Positions 52,836 to 61,296 of a stretch of 64,000 bases of DNA are shown here, piece after piece. Position numbers and translations under genes: made by a program. Source of the DNA: G963674665 sp964609625 (lineage in GTDB: Bacteria > Desulfobacterota > Desulfovibrionia > Desulfovibrionales > Desulfovibrionaceae); the NCBI GenBank assembly GCA_964609625.1, contig CAZSRS010000006.1:84370-148369 (forward strand), given 5' to 3'. Under the pieces are notes generated by a model. It had not been told where the DNA came from, ran no database searches, and worked only from the letters and a program-made list of their open reading frames with translations. Within the stretch, counting starts at the first letter, position 1. Each line of letters starts with the position of its first letter.

Positions 52836-55112
52836 TCAGGCCTTGGCCACGTCGCCGAACTGGTCGTGGATGGCCACGCCGGGCGCGCCGGTCTTGTAGG
52901 CGCCCATGTCCGCGGCCTCGTCGTCCACCAGGTTTTGGCAGTTGTAGGAGTTGTTGTTGAACCAGGCCTCGTAGAGCAGGATTGTGTCAGGCGGCACGTT
53001 GTCCGTGAGCTTGGCCTCCAGGGTCACCTCGCCCACCTTGTTGAACACCCGCACTTGGTCGCCGTCGGCAATGGCGCGGGACGCGGCCGTGGCCGGGTGC
53101 AGATAGACATAGGGGCGCGGATTGAACTCCTCCATCCAGTCCAGATTGATGAATTGGGAGTGGATGCCGAACTTGGTGTGCGGCGTGAGCAACCGGAGCT
53201 TGTCATAGGGTTTGCGCCCCTCCACGTATTCGGGCAGGGCCTTGTGCCCGTGTTCAGCGCAGAGTTCGGAGTGGAATTCGTATTTTCCCGAGGGCGTGCC
53301 GAAGTTCTGGTCGTGCCAGGCCGCGGGGTGCATCTTGGCCTTGACCGGCCCCTTGCGCAGTTCCTCCCAGGAGGAGATGCCGAAGAGGTCGTGGATGCCC
53401 TGGTTGAATTCCTTGATCATCCATTCCTTGGTGTCGATCTCGGTGGGGAAGGTGCAGGAGCCGAGCTTGAGTTCGTTCATCTTCCTGGACAGGGCGGCCG
53501 CGATCTCGATGTTGCTCTTGCACTCGAACATGGGCTCGATGGCCTGCTCGTTGATGCCCAGCCAGTAGTGCCAGTAGGAGACGTTGACGGTCCACTCCTC
53601 GAAGAGGGTGGTCACGGGGAGCACGATGTCGGACAGCTCCACGGTCTGGTTGAAGAACTGTTCCACGGTGACCACGAGTTCGGGCTTCCTGAAGGCCTCC
53701 TTGAGCTTGGGTAGGTCGAAGTCCTGGCTGAGAGGGTTCTTGCAGGAGACCCAGAGCACGCGCACCGGCGGGTCTTGGGCATTGAGAATCTCGGCGGCGG
53801 TCTTGTTGATGTTCAGAGTGCGGTCCGTGTACTCCACATCCTTGCCAGCATCTGCGGAGAAGTCGAACTCGCCCTTGGGTCCGGCGGTTCCCACCATGCC
53901 CTTGGAGCCCGCGGGTTGCTTCTGGAGCAGGGCGTGATAGTTGAAGCCCCAGGTCTGGAGGTGGCCGTATCGCGCGCCCCCGCCAGTCTTGCCGATGTTG
54001 CCGGTCATGGCCACCAGGGCGTCCAGGGCGCGTACCGAGGCGCCGCCGTTGGTGTGGCGCTGTATGCCGTAGCCGATCCAGATGGTGGCGGGCTTGGCCG
54101 TGGCGAACTCCTCGGCAACGCTGGTGATCTGCTCCGCCGGGATGCCAGTCTTTTCGGCGGCCCGCGCGATGTCCACATTGCGGCGCAGGTAGGCGGCGAA
54201 CTCATCGAAGCCCACGGAGTTTTGCTCCACCCATTCGCGGTCCACGAGCCCTGTGTCCAGGATGTGCCGGGCCATGGCCAGGGCCAGCAGGCCGTCGGTG
54301 GAGGTGTTCACCTGCCAGTAGGCATCGGCCTTGGCCGCGGTTTGGGTGAAGATGGGGTCGATGCAGAGCACCTTGGCACCGCGTTCCTGGGCCGCGAAGA
54401 TGTACTTCATGGAGTGCACCGAGCACCAGGCTGGGTTCGCGCCCCAGATGATGATGTAGCGGGAGTGGACCATGTCCTCGGGGTCGTTGCACCACATGTT
54501 GCCCATGTCATAGTTCTGGGCGTCGATACCCGCGGGCCAGCAGGGCGTGCCGATGAGCCTGGTGGTATAGCCCAGGGAACTCATCAGGCCCTCCACGCCG
54601 TAGTTGGTGATGCCGAAATTGCCGGAGTACTTGGTCATGGCCAGTCCGAGCATGGAGCCGTCACGCTCGCCGATTTCCAGAAGCTTCTCGGCGATCTCGG
54701 TCATGGCCTCGTCCCAGGAGATGCGTTTCCAGTTTCCGGAGCCCCGCCCGGACTGACGCATGGGGTATTTCACGCGGTCCGGCGAATAGGGGCGGCGGGT
54801 GTAGGCGTATCCCTTCACGCAGAGCCCGCCGTTGGTGAAGGTGGATTCCTTGGCCCCCTCTACGAACTGCACTACCCCGTCCTTGACGTAGGTGAGCATG
54901 CTGCACGTATCGTAACAATTGCGGGGGCAGGCGTTGCGGAAGATCTGGTAGCCGCCTTCGGAAACGATGTCGGCTTCCGCGGTCAGGGGCCTGAGCAGGG
55001 CCGTGGGCATGGCGGCCAAGGCCCCTCCGGCCAGAAACGCGCGCAGAAAGCCGCGCCGGGTCAAGGGGCAGGCCAGGGCCTGCTCGATACGTTTTTCGCT
55101 CCACGTGCTCAT
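52836..55112 (-). CDS. DMSO reductase-family molybdoenzyme, catalytic subunit
   Basis: 758 residues. It has a twin-arginine signal (LTRRGFLRAFLAGG, RR at 19-20), so it is exported folded. The [4Fe-4S] ligands are C62, C66, C70 and C98 (CPRNCYDTC, then GGLCVKG). Conserved pterin-contact segments such as WGANPAWC and GNIGKTGGG follow. The C-terminal domain starts TPHTKFGIHSQ. The operon is DmsABC-like, but the acceptor (DMSO, TMAO, thiosulfate, polysulfide or other) cannot be told from sequence alone. It overlaps the chaperone gene by 4 bp. Confidence 0.9.
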   Translation of the reverse strand: MSTWSEKRIEQALACPLTRRGFLRAFLAGGALAAMPTALLRPLTAEADIVSEGGYQIFRNACPRNCYDTCSMLTYVKDGVVQFVEGAKESTFTNGGLCVKGYAYTRRPYSPDRVKYPMRQSGRGSGNWKRISWDEAMTEIAEKLLEIGERDGSMLGLAMTKYSGNFGITNYGVEGLMSSLGYTTRLIGTPCWPAGIDAQNYDMGNMWCNDPEDMVHSRYIIIWGANPAWCSVHSMKYIFAAQERGAKVLCIDPIFTQTAAKADAYWQVNTSTDGLLALAMARHILDTGLVDREWVEQNSVGFDEFAAYLRRNVDIARAAEKTGIPAEQITSVAEEFATAKPATIWIGYGIQRHTNGGASVRALDALVAMTGNIGKTGGGARYGHLQTWGFNYHALLQKQPAGSKGMVGTAGPKGEFDFSADAGKDVEYTDRTLNINKTAAEILNAQDPPVRVLWVSCKNPLSQDFDLPKLKEAFRKPELVVTVEQFFNQTVELSDIVLPVTTLFEEWTVNVSYWHYWLGINEQAIEPMFECKSNIEIAAALSRKMNELKLGSCTFPTEIDTKEWMIKEFNQGIHDLFGISSWEELRKGPVKAKMHPAAWHDQNFGTPSGKYEFHSELCAEHGHKALPEYVEGRKPYDKLRLLTPHTKFGIHSQFINLDWMEEFNPRPYVYLHPATAASRAIADGDQVRVFNKVGEVTLEAKLTDNVPPDTILLYEAWFNNNSYNCQNLVDDEAADMGAYKTGAPGVAIHDQFGDVAKA

Positions 55113-55765
55113 GGGCGAACCTCCGGGGTTGCAGATGATGCGGGGGATTCCTGTTCCAACAAGCAGCCGTCGGACATGACGTCCAGAGCGGCTCGTCTAT
55201 GCTCCAGCCAGTGCCGCAGTGCCGCTGTGGCCACGTAAACGGCCTCCGGCGTGTCCGTGCGGGCGAGCACGGCCTCGCAGAACCGGGGCATCCAGCGCAG
55301 CACATGGTGTTTGAGGAAATAGCGTCTGATTCCGTCGAGTCCCGCACGGGTCTCGGGATCAGGGATCGAATACGCCCCTTCCAGGAGCTGGAGCGCGTCC
55401 AACTCCAGGCTGATGTGGTCGTCGGGCAGCTTGTTGCGCAGGGGGGCGCTCAGGCCCAGCAGCTCGTAGACATGGCGCGCCTCCATGGTGCTCGCGCCCA
55501 TGAGCCTGGGTTCGGGCTCCAGCCAGGCCGAGGCGAAGGGCGGTGCGGGCAGGGCCTTGGGTCCGACGAAGAGCCGGTTGAAACCGAAGAGCGTCTGCTC
55601 CCAGTCGATGGTCTCCGGCAAGGGAGAGGGGGGGGCATGGCTGGCCTGGGCCAGGAGGTTCGTGTAGGCCTCGCGTAATTCAGGTTCGTCGCGGGACATG
55701 AAAAAATCTCGCAATGTTGCAAGGATGCCAATATGCGTTTCCTGTGGGGAGGTGTCCTTACCCAT
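55109..55765 (-). CDS. TorD/DmsD-type molybdoenzyme maturation chaperone
   Basis: 218 residues; AGGAGAAACGGC before the ATG. All-helical TorD fold with FNRLFVGPKALPAPPFASAW and the EPDD-like LPDDHISLELDAL segment. These proteins bind the Tat signal of the catalytic subunit until cofactor insertion. It is the first gene of the operon and ends in an ATGA overlap with the catalytic subunit. Confidence 0.9.
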   Translation of the reverse strand: MGKDTSPQETHIGILATLRDFFMSRDEPELREAYTNLLAQASHAPPSPLPETIDWEQTLFGFNRLFVGPKALPAPPFASAWLEPEPRLMGASTMEARHVYELLGLSAPLRNKLPDDHISLELDALQLLEGAYSIPDPETRAGLDGIRRYFLKHHVLRWMPRFCEAVLARTDTPEAVYVATAALRHWLEHRRAALDVMSDGCLLEQESPASSATPEVRP

Positions 55766-55807
55766 GCCGTTTCTCCTGCAAGCAATAAAGAGTTTCGTGA
55801 TATTGCC

Positions 55808-55836
55808 ATATTAGGAGAAGAGGCAGGACGTTTCAA
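55808..55836 (-). promoter_or_regulatory. Sigma-70 promoter of the torD-dmsABC operon
   Basis: On the minus strand TTGAAA (55836-55831) and TAATAT (55813-55808) are separated by exactly 17 bp, giving a start near 55801. The leader to the torD ATG is about 35 bases. Confidence 0.75.
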
Positions 55837-55857
55837 GGATAGGGATCAGGGAATTAC

Positions 55858-55877
55858 TGGGTATTTGTTTCTACCCA
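55858..55877 (-). promoter_or_regulatory. TACCCA inverted repeat, likely activator site
   Basis: TGGGTA-N8-TACCCA is a perfect 6-bp dyad centred about 67 bp upstream of the predicted torD transcription start, a classic activator position. The half-site resembles the NarL/FixJ heptamer TACYYMT. The gene ending just 7 bp away encodes a LuxR/NarL-type HTH protein, its probable reader. It could also serve as that gene's weak terminator. Confidence 0.5.
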
Positions 55878-55884
55878 CAACATT

Positions 55885-57249
55885 TCAGCTGTCCGGGAGG
55901 TCGGTGCGTGGCTGCCGGTCGTGTTCCTCACGGGGCTGGGGCGCGGCCAGGAAGGTCTGCAGGTTGATGTCGCGGTGTTGCAGTTTGAGCTTGCGGCGGA
56001 TGTTCTTGCGGTGGGTCTGTACCGTGCCCATGGATAGGTTCAGGGCCTCGGCGATGGCCTTGGTGGAACTGCCGGCCTGCACGAACTGGCAGACCTTCAT
56101 TTCCATGGGCGTGAGCTTGAGCAGCAGGGGGTTGCCGCCGGTCTCGCGCCCCGAGGAGAGTTGCAGCAACTGGTCCTCGAGCACGTCCACATAGCCCTGG
56201 CGTACCGCGGCGCAGTCCTCCTGGCGCACCTTGGCCAGGGCCGGCATGAGCACCTGGCTCACGGCCTTGTCGATGCAGCGTTTGTGCTCGTCGAGTTCGC
56301 GGTCCACGCTGCGCATCACATGGCGCAGGGTGATGTTCATCTCTTCCAACTGGCGCTTTTCCCGCTCCACGGCCGCAGTGCGCTCCCGCACCCGTTGCTC
56401 CAGGGTGGCGCGGTGCGTCACGTGGGGGGTGATGTCCTTGAGCACCACGAGGTAGCCTCCCGAAGCCAGGCTGACCTGTTTCAACGGCACGATGCGGCAC
56501 TCGAAGAACACGCTCTCGTCGGATGCGGCCAACTCATGGGCATGCTCGCTGGGGTAGTAGGCCAGCACCTCAGCCATGCTCTGGGCCTCCAGGCCCAGGA
56601 CTTCCCAGACGGGGCGCCCTCCAAGCTCCTCGGGCGAGAAATAGCCGCGGGTGGCCTGGTTGAACTCCACCACCGCGCCCTCCTGGTTCACGATGAGCAC
56701 CAGGTCCGAGATCACGGAGAGGATGTTCTCGTATTTGTTTTTCTCCAGGGTCAGCAGCCTGTTGGAGGCAAAGCACCGCTCCTCGGACTCCCGAGGGGGG
56801 AGTGCTGTCCACTGCCGCACGATGAGGGTCTCGCCGGCGTCGGCCAGGCGGCGCAGCAGAGCGAGGGCGTCGGCGTGCACCCACGGGGGGGCGTCTTCCT
56901 CCAGCACCATCTCTTCCACGCTATGGACCAGGGTCTTGAAGCAGCCCACGAACATCTCCGCCGTGACACCACGAAAACGGTGTCTGTCGGCCGTGGCCAG
57001 GATGGGGTCGGCCCAACCTTCCGTGTTTCGCAACAGCTCGGGGAAGCTTTCAAGCTCGCGCGCCTCGCGGATGCGGCGCAGCAGGGGCTCGAGGAACCAC
57101 TGGAAGGAAAGGATGCAGTCCTCGGTCTTGGCCGTGGTGCTTTGCAGATAGCCTGCCTCGTTCATGGTGCGCGTCCATTTGTGTAGAAAATCATCCACGC
57201 GGGCGGCAACGGCCAGGAGCAGGGCGTCAGGGGCGTCATGTCTGTTCAT
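55885..57249 (-). CDS. PAS domain LuxR-type transcriptional regulator
   Basis: 454 residues from the ATG chosen over one 24 bases upstream because GGA precedes it. A helical sensor region (1-160) is followed by a PAS domain (about 175-290, DLVLIVNQEGAVVEFNQATRGYF). A coiled coil links it to a LuxR HTH near the C terminus (LTPMEMKVCQFVQAGSSTKAIAEALNLSMGTVQTHRKNIRRKL). There is no receiver domain, so it probably senses a ligand directly. It lies immediately upstream of torD-dmsABC, its likely target. Confidence 0.87.
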   Translation of the reverse strand: MNRHDAPDALLLAVAARVDDFLHKWTRTMNEAGYLQSTTAKTEDCILSFQWFLEPLLRRIREARELESFPELLRNTEGWADPILATADRHRFRGVTAEMFVGCFKTLVHSVEEMVLEEDAPPWVHADALALLRRLADAGETLIVRQWTALPPRESEERCFASNRLLTLEKNKYENILSVISDLVLIVNQEGAVVEFNQATRGYFSPEELGGRPVWEVLGLEAQSMAEVLAYYPSEHAHELAASDESVFFECRIVPLKQVSLASGGYLVVLKDITPHVTHRATLEQRVRERTAAVEREKRQLEEMNITLRHVMRSVDRELDEHKRCIDKAVSQVLMPALAKVRQEDCAAVRQGYVDVLEDQLLQLSSGRETGGNPLLLKLTPMEMKVCQFVQAGSSTKAIAEALNLSMGTVQTHRKNIRRKLKLQHRDINLQTFLAAPQPREEHDRQPRTDLPDS

Positions 57250-57470
57250 ACTGGAAATCCATCCTGCAACCATGGCACAAAGAGGGACAAAAGGAAAGAA
57301 CGGGAGAAGGATGAGGATCCGTGTGCGCTCCCATCAGGAAGCGGGGAGGGGCAGCGATATTGCCAGGAAATGCGCAAACGGCTGTTATTGGAGGCACCAT
57401 GTGCAGCCGCCGTGTGTTTGGTACGGCGTGGACAATTTGGCATGGCCCGTAGCCCTGCGGAGGGTTCATG

Positions 57471-58244
57471 TCATTGCGGCTTTTTACAATGAAATATGAT
57501 CCTGCTGGCCCTGAATCCCATCTTCATGCACTCTTCCTTTGACACGACATCTGTCGCACGCACAATTCTCGCGTCAAAGCCCGTGGCCCGCATGCGTTCA
57601 ACGTAATCCGGCCCGCAACGTCTTACGTGGTCCCAATGGCCGAAGTGCTTTTTTCTCTCGGCCGGAGCGATAATCGTTGTGTCTTCGCATGTCTGTTTGG
57701 ACGCGATAGGCACCTGAAGGACTGCCCAGCCATTGGGGCGAAGCACGCGATAGAATTCCGCGAGTGCCTTGCGGTCGTCCGTGATGTGTTCCAGGACGTG
57801 ACTGCAGTAGATGACGGAAAAATAGTCGTCGGGAAAGTCGATGTCCGTGATATCCATCCGCACCATGGCGCGTGGGTTGCATAAATCCGCGCTCAGGTAA
57901 TCAAGGTTGACTATCCTGGAAAACAATGCGGAAAGAAATTCCTCCGGAGCCACATGGAGCATCTTTTTATGGGAGCCGTCAAAGAGATCGGTCCGCTGTG
58001 CGAAAAACATCCAATCCAGCCTGTGTCGTTCGAGTGAGCCGCAAACAGGGCACAAGGCATTTGCCCGAGGAGGATCACCAAACGGAAGAAAGCGGCGCAC
58101 GTTGCTGCTGCAAATAGGACAATAGAGGGCTCCCGAAGCATGCAGGGCTTTCGCGATATGCCGGCGTATTGGTGTCACGAGAGGGGTGAATAAACGCCTG
58201 GAGGAGCGCTTGATACGTCTGATTGCATGAGCCGCCACATGCAT
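57471..58244 (-). CDS. Class I SAM methyltransferase
   Basis: 257 residues; AAAGGATGCACA precedes the ATG. An N-terminal zinc-ribbon-like CPICSSNVRRFLPFGDPPRANALCPVCGS (two CxxC pairs) precedes a Methyltransf_11-type fold (MLHVAPEEFLSALF and VIYCSHVLEHITDDRKAL). This order is common among methyltransferases of surface-glycan or secondary pathways. Substrate unknown. It stands alone. Confidence 0.8.
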   Translation of the reverse strand: MHVAAHAIRRIKRSSRRLFTPLVTPIRRHIAKALHASGALYCPICSSNVRRFLPFGDPPRANALCPVCGSLERHRLDWMFFAQRTDLFDGSHKKMLHVAPEEFLSALFSRIVNLDYLSADLCNPRAMVRMDITDIDFPDDYFSVIYCSHVLEHITDDRKALAEFYRVLRPNGWAVLQVPIASKQTCEDTTIIAPAERKKHFGHWDHVRRCGPDYVERMRATGFDARIVRATDVVSKEECMKMGFRASRIIFHCKKPQ

Positions 58245-58543
58245 TGTGCATCCTTTATGTTCTTGCTGCATCTTGCAGACATTGATCGACGAAGAACTGC
58301 ATATTCACGATATGTACCAGCATCCGAACACGTTGTAAATCCGCGACCAGGCTTCATGCGGTACACGCTGGCCGGGCAGCGATCGCCTCATCATGCCGCT
58401 TTTTGCGGATACACGGGTGGTTTGCCCATTTCACGCGGGTTTAGATTTCTGCCTTGCCCTGTGGTACGCTACGGAGGTATTGAAGATACGGGGCTCGACA
58501 TTCCCGTGTAGCCCCAAGGATCCTCTCACCCAACGAGGTGACC

Positions 58544-59410
58544 ATGCGCTCGCTGTCTCTGTTTTCCGTATTGCTTGCGGCCCTGATCACCGCACCGTCC
58601 CTGGCCTTGGGTGGAGCGATCTGCACGCGCATGGGCATGACCGAACTGGCGGACCTGAGCATTTGCGCCAGTTCGGCATTGAAACCGAGCAAGGGCAACG
58701 ACTATGGCCCTGCGCGGGCCTTTGACGCCGATCCTGCCACTGCCTGGGTGGAGGGCGCGGCCGGCAACGGCGAAGGGGAGTGGATCGAACTGCTTTTCGG
58801 TGCCCCCGTGACCTTCCAGAGCGTCGAGATCGCCAACGGCTATGCCAAGGGCCCCAAGGCTTTTGCCGACAACGGCCGCATCGCCCGTGCCCGCCTGGAG
58901 TTTCAGGGAGGGGGCGGGCACGAATTCACCCTGCGAGACAGCCCCGAGCCCCAGACCATCCGATTGCCCACGGCCGTGACCTCGGGCTGGGTGCGGCTGG
59001 TGATCCTTTCGGTCTACCCTGGGGGGCGCTGGCAGGACGTCTGCCTCAACGAACTGGGCGTTGATCTGGAGGAGTTCCGTGACGCCCCTGCGCTGCGGTC
59101 TGGGTTGGCGACCTGGGACGAGGCGGCGACCATGGTCGAAGCCTTGACCGAAGTGCGCCTGTACATGCTGCACGTCCTGGCCGAGGGACGCACCCCCTTC
59201 ATGCGCCAGGAGGAAGGGGGGCCATGTCCTGACTGTGCCGACGCTCCCACGGAGTGCTGCCTGTGCTGGGTGGTGGGTGAGGACAGCGGGGAGCGCGCCC
59301 TGGCCTGGAACCGCTTCTGCGTCCGGGCCGAAAGCCGCGAGGTGCTGGTCTACGATCCCGTGGGTGACGCCTGGCTGACCTATTTCGAATGGTCCGCGCC
59401 CCAGGACTGA
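58544..59410 (+). CDS. Secreted NADase-type glycan-binding (discoidin-like) protein
   Basis: 288 residues from the ATG with GAGGTGACC upstream (an ATG two codons earlier lacks spacing). A signal peptide (1-21) is followed by a discoidin/F5-8C-like module: ICASSALKPSKGNDYGPARAFDADPATAWVEG and WIELLFGAPVTFQSVEIANGYAKG. This form is the NADase-type glycan-binding domain. The C-terminal 110 residues hold a CPDCADAPTECCLC Cys cluster. Ligand is unknown. Confidence 0.8.
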   Translation: MRSLSLFSVLLAALITAPSLALGGAICTRMGMTELADLSICASSALKPSKGNDYGPARAFDADPATAWVEGAAGNGEGEWIELLFGAPVTFQSVEIANGYAKGPKAFADNGRIARARLEFQGGGGHEFTLRDSPEPQTIRLPTAVTSGWVRLVILSVYPGGRWQDVCLNELGVDLEEFRDAPALRSGLATWDEAATMVEALTEVRLYMLHVLAEGRTPFMRQEEGGPCPDCADAPTECCLCWVVGEDSGERALAWNRFCVRAESREVLVYDPVGDAWLTYFEWSAPQD

Positions 59411-59504
59411 GGCCGAAAGGGGCCGCTTTTCGTGACGACAAGCCTCTTACACCCCCTTGACAACAAGGCGCCCCCTGTCGTAGTCAACGGATATCGAGAA
59501 CGAC

Positions 59505-59618
59505 ATGCACAGTTCCTCCAGCTCCATCATCTTTACCGGCTCCCCTGCCGGTCTGTTCCAGGTTCACGGCCTGGATCTACCCCTCTCGTCGCTACGAGAG
59601 CGTGCTCTGCTCTCATAA
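59505..59618 (+). CDS. Putative leu leader peptide, 37 residues
   Basis: ATG at 59505, TAA at 59616. It reads MHSSSSSIIFTGSPAGLFQV, then HGLDLPLSSLRERALLS. Seven of residues 17-36 are Leu, two of them encoded by CTA, a codon seldom used in the neighbouring genes. A weak GAGA lies before the start. Leucine-rich leaders with uncommon Leu codons are the hallmark of ribosome-mediated attenuation of leucine operons. Expression is unproven. Confidence 0.5.
   Translation: MHSSSSSIIFTGSPAGLFQVHGLDLPLSSLRERALLS
59583..59614 (+). promoter_or_regulatory. Mutually exclusive stems overlapping the leu leader codons
   Basis: CTCTCGT (59583-59589) pairs with ACGAGAG (59594-59600). The overlapping GAGAGC (59596-59601) can instead pair with GCTCTC (59609-59614). 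A ribosome paused at the CTA codons (59577 or 59592) would block the first stem and free the second, as in classical attenuators. Confidence 0.45.
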
Positions 59619-59760
59619 TATCCTTCACTCTCCATATCAGGCGGGTCATGCCGCCTTTGTGCAATGCAGCAGCCATGCGCGTTGCGCGGCCCCTCGCATC
59701 CGGAGGCTGCTGCCAGCGATGCATGGCATCGGGATAACTCCATAGCAGCAGGAGAACATC

Positions 59761-61296
59761 ATGGCCGACACCATCCTCATCTTCGACACCACGTTGCGCG
59801 ACGGGGAACAGTCCCCCGGCGCCACCATGAACCATCGTGAAAAGGTACGCCTGGCGCGTCAGCTCGAGACCCTGGGCGTGGACATCATCGAAGCCGGCTT
59901 TCCGGTCTCCAGCCAAGGCGACTTCGACGCCGTGCGCGATATCGCCCTGACCGTGAAGAATTGCCAGGTGGCCGGGCTCACCCGCGCCCTGATCAAGGAC
60001 ATCGACCGCACCTGGGAGGCCGTCAAGGACGGCGCCAATCCGCGAATTCACACCTTCCTGGCCACATCGCCCCTGCACATGCAGTACAAGCTGGGCAAGC
60101 AGCCCGAGCAGGTGCTGGAGATGATCGAGGCGGCCGTGAAGCACGCCAGCGGCTACACCAGCAACGTGGAGTTCTCGGCCGAGGACGCCTCGCGCTCCGA
60201 GTGGGACTTCCTGGTGCGTGCCGTGGACGTGGCCATCAAGAGCGGCGCCACCACCATCAACATCCCGGACACCGTGGGCTACGCCCAGCCAGAGGAATAC
60301 GCCGAACTCATCCGTCACCTCCTGGAGCATGTGCCAAACAGTCACAAGGCCGTGTTCAGCGTGCACTGCCACAACGACCTGGGCCTGGCCGTGGCCAACA
60401 CCCTGGCCGCGCTGCGCGCCGGGGCGCGGCAGGCCGAGGTCACGGTCTCGGGCATCGGGGAGCGTGCCGGCAACGCCTCCCTGGAAGAGCTGGTCATGAA
60501 CCTGCACACCCGGGCTCCCTACTTCGAACTGCAATCCAACATCAAGACCGAGCAGATCTACCCCACCTGCCGGCTGCTCTCCATGATCATCGGCCAGCCC
60601 ATCCCGCCTAACAAGGCCATCGTGGGCGCCAACGCCTTTGCCCACGAGTCCGGCGTGCACCAGGACGGCGTACTCAAGGACCGCCGCACCTACGAGATCA
60701 TGACTCCCGAAAGCATCGGCAGGGGCAAGAGCGAGCTGGTTTTGGGCAAGCACTCGGGCCGCCACGCCCTGAAGAAGAAGCTCGAGGAAATGGGCTACGC
60801 CATCGAGGACGAGCATCTGGGGCTGGTCTTCGAGGCGGTCAAAAAGCTTGCGGACAAGAAGGAGCACATATACGACGAGGACGTGGAAGCCGTGGTCCTG
60901 GAGGAGGTTTTTCGCATCCCGGACAAGTACCGCATCCAGCATATCAGCGTGCAGAGCGGCACCACGGGCATGCCCCCCACGGCCGCGGTGATCATGGAAA
61001 TAGACGGCGTATTGGAAAAAAAGGCCGGCTTCGGCGTGGGCCCCATCGACGCGGTATTCAACACCATCGCCGACATGGCCGGTCGCAATCCCAAATTGCG
61101 GCGCTTCACGGTCAACGCCATCACCAGCGGCACCGATGCCCAGGGCGAAGTGCTCGTGCGCATCGAGGAGCACGGGTGTTCGGCCGTGGGGCGCGGCGCC
61201 GACCCCGACATCATAGTCGCCAGCGCCAAAGCGTACGTCAATGCGCTCAACCGGCTGGCTAAAAAGGAGGAAGAACCCGAATGCCCCACAATCTGA
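59761..61296 (+). CDS. leuA: 2-isopropylmalate synthase
   Basis: 511 residues; AGCAGGAGAACATC before the ATG. The HMGL-type barrel has IFDTTLRDGEQSPGATM, FSVHCHNDLGLAVANTLAA and the C-terminal regulatory LeuA dimer domain, ending with AYVNALNRL. It joins acetyl-CoA and 2-oxoisovalerate, the first step of leucine synthesis; the C-terminal domain binds leucine for feedback. It overlaps leuC by 16 bp. Confidence 0.96.
   Translation: MADTILIFDTTLRDGEQSPGATMNHREKVRLARQLETLGVDIIEAGFPVSSQGDFDAVRDIALTVKNCQVAGLTRALIKDIDRTWEAVKDGANPRIHTFLATSPLHMQYKLGKQPEQVLEMIEAAVKHASGYTSNVEFSAEDASRSEWDFLVRAVDVAIKSGATTINIPDTVGYAQPEEYAELIRHLLEHVPNSHKAVFSVHCHNDLGLAVANTLAALRAGARQAEVTVSGIGERAGNASLEELVMNLHTRAPYFELQSNIKTEQIYPTCRLLSMIIGQPIPPNKAIVGANAFAHESGVHQDGVLKDRRTYEIMTPESIGRGKSELVLGKHSGRHALKKKLEEMGYAIEDEHLGLVFEAVKKLADKKEHIYDEDVEAVVLEEVFRIPDKYRIQHISVQSGTTGMPPTAAVIMEIDGVLEKKAGFGVGPIDAVFNTIADMAGRNPKLRRFTVNAITSGTDAQGEVLVRIEEHGCSAVGRGADPDIIVASAKAYVNALNRLAKKEEEPECPTI

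Larger units (their letters stand above)
59411..59760. other. Leader region of leuACD
   Basis: 350 bp. It holds a leucine-rich 37-codon ORF, overlapping alternative stems, a short hairpin AGGCGG/CCGCCT (59639-59656) with a three-T tail, a 9-bp stem GCAGCAGCC/GGCTGCTGC (59666-59674 with 59705-59713), and a last CGATGC/GCATCG stem just before the leuA start. The T-box core (AGGGTGGNACCGCG) is absent. Confidence 0.6.

Noticed and set aside
59411..59760. T-box leader before leuA
   Set aside because: The invariant antiterminator core AGGGTGGNACCGCG is missing; a peptide-type leader fits better.
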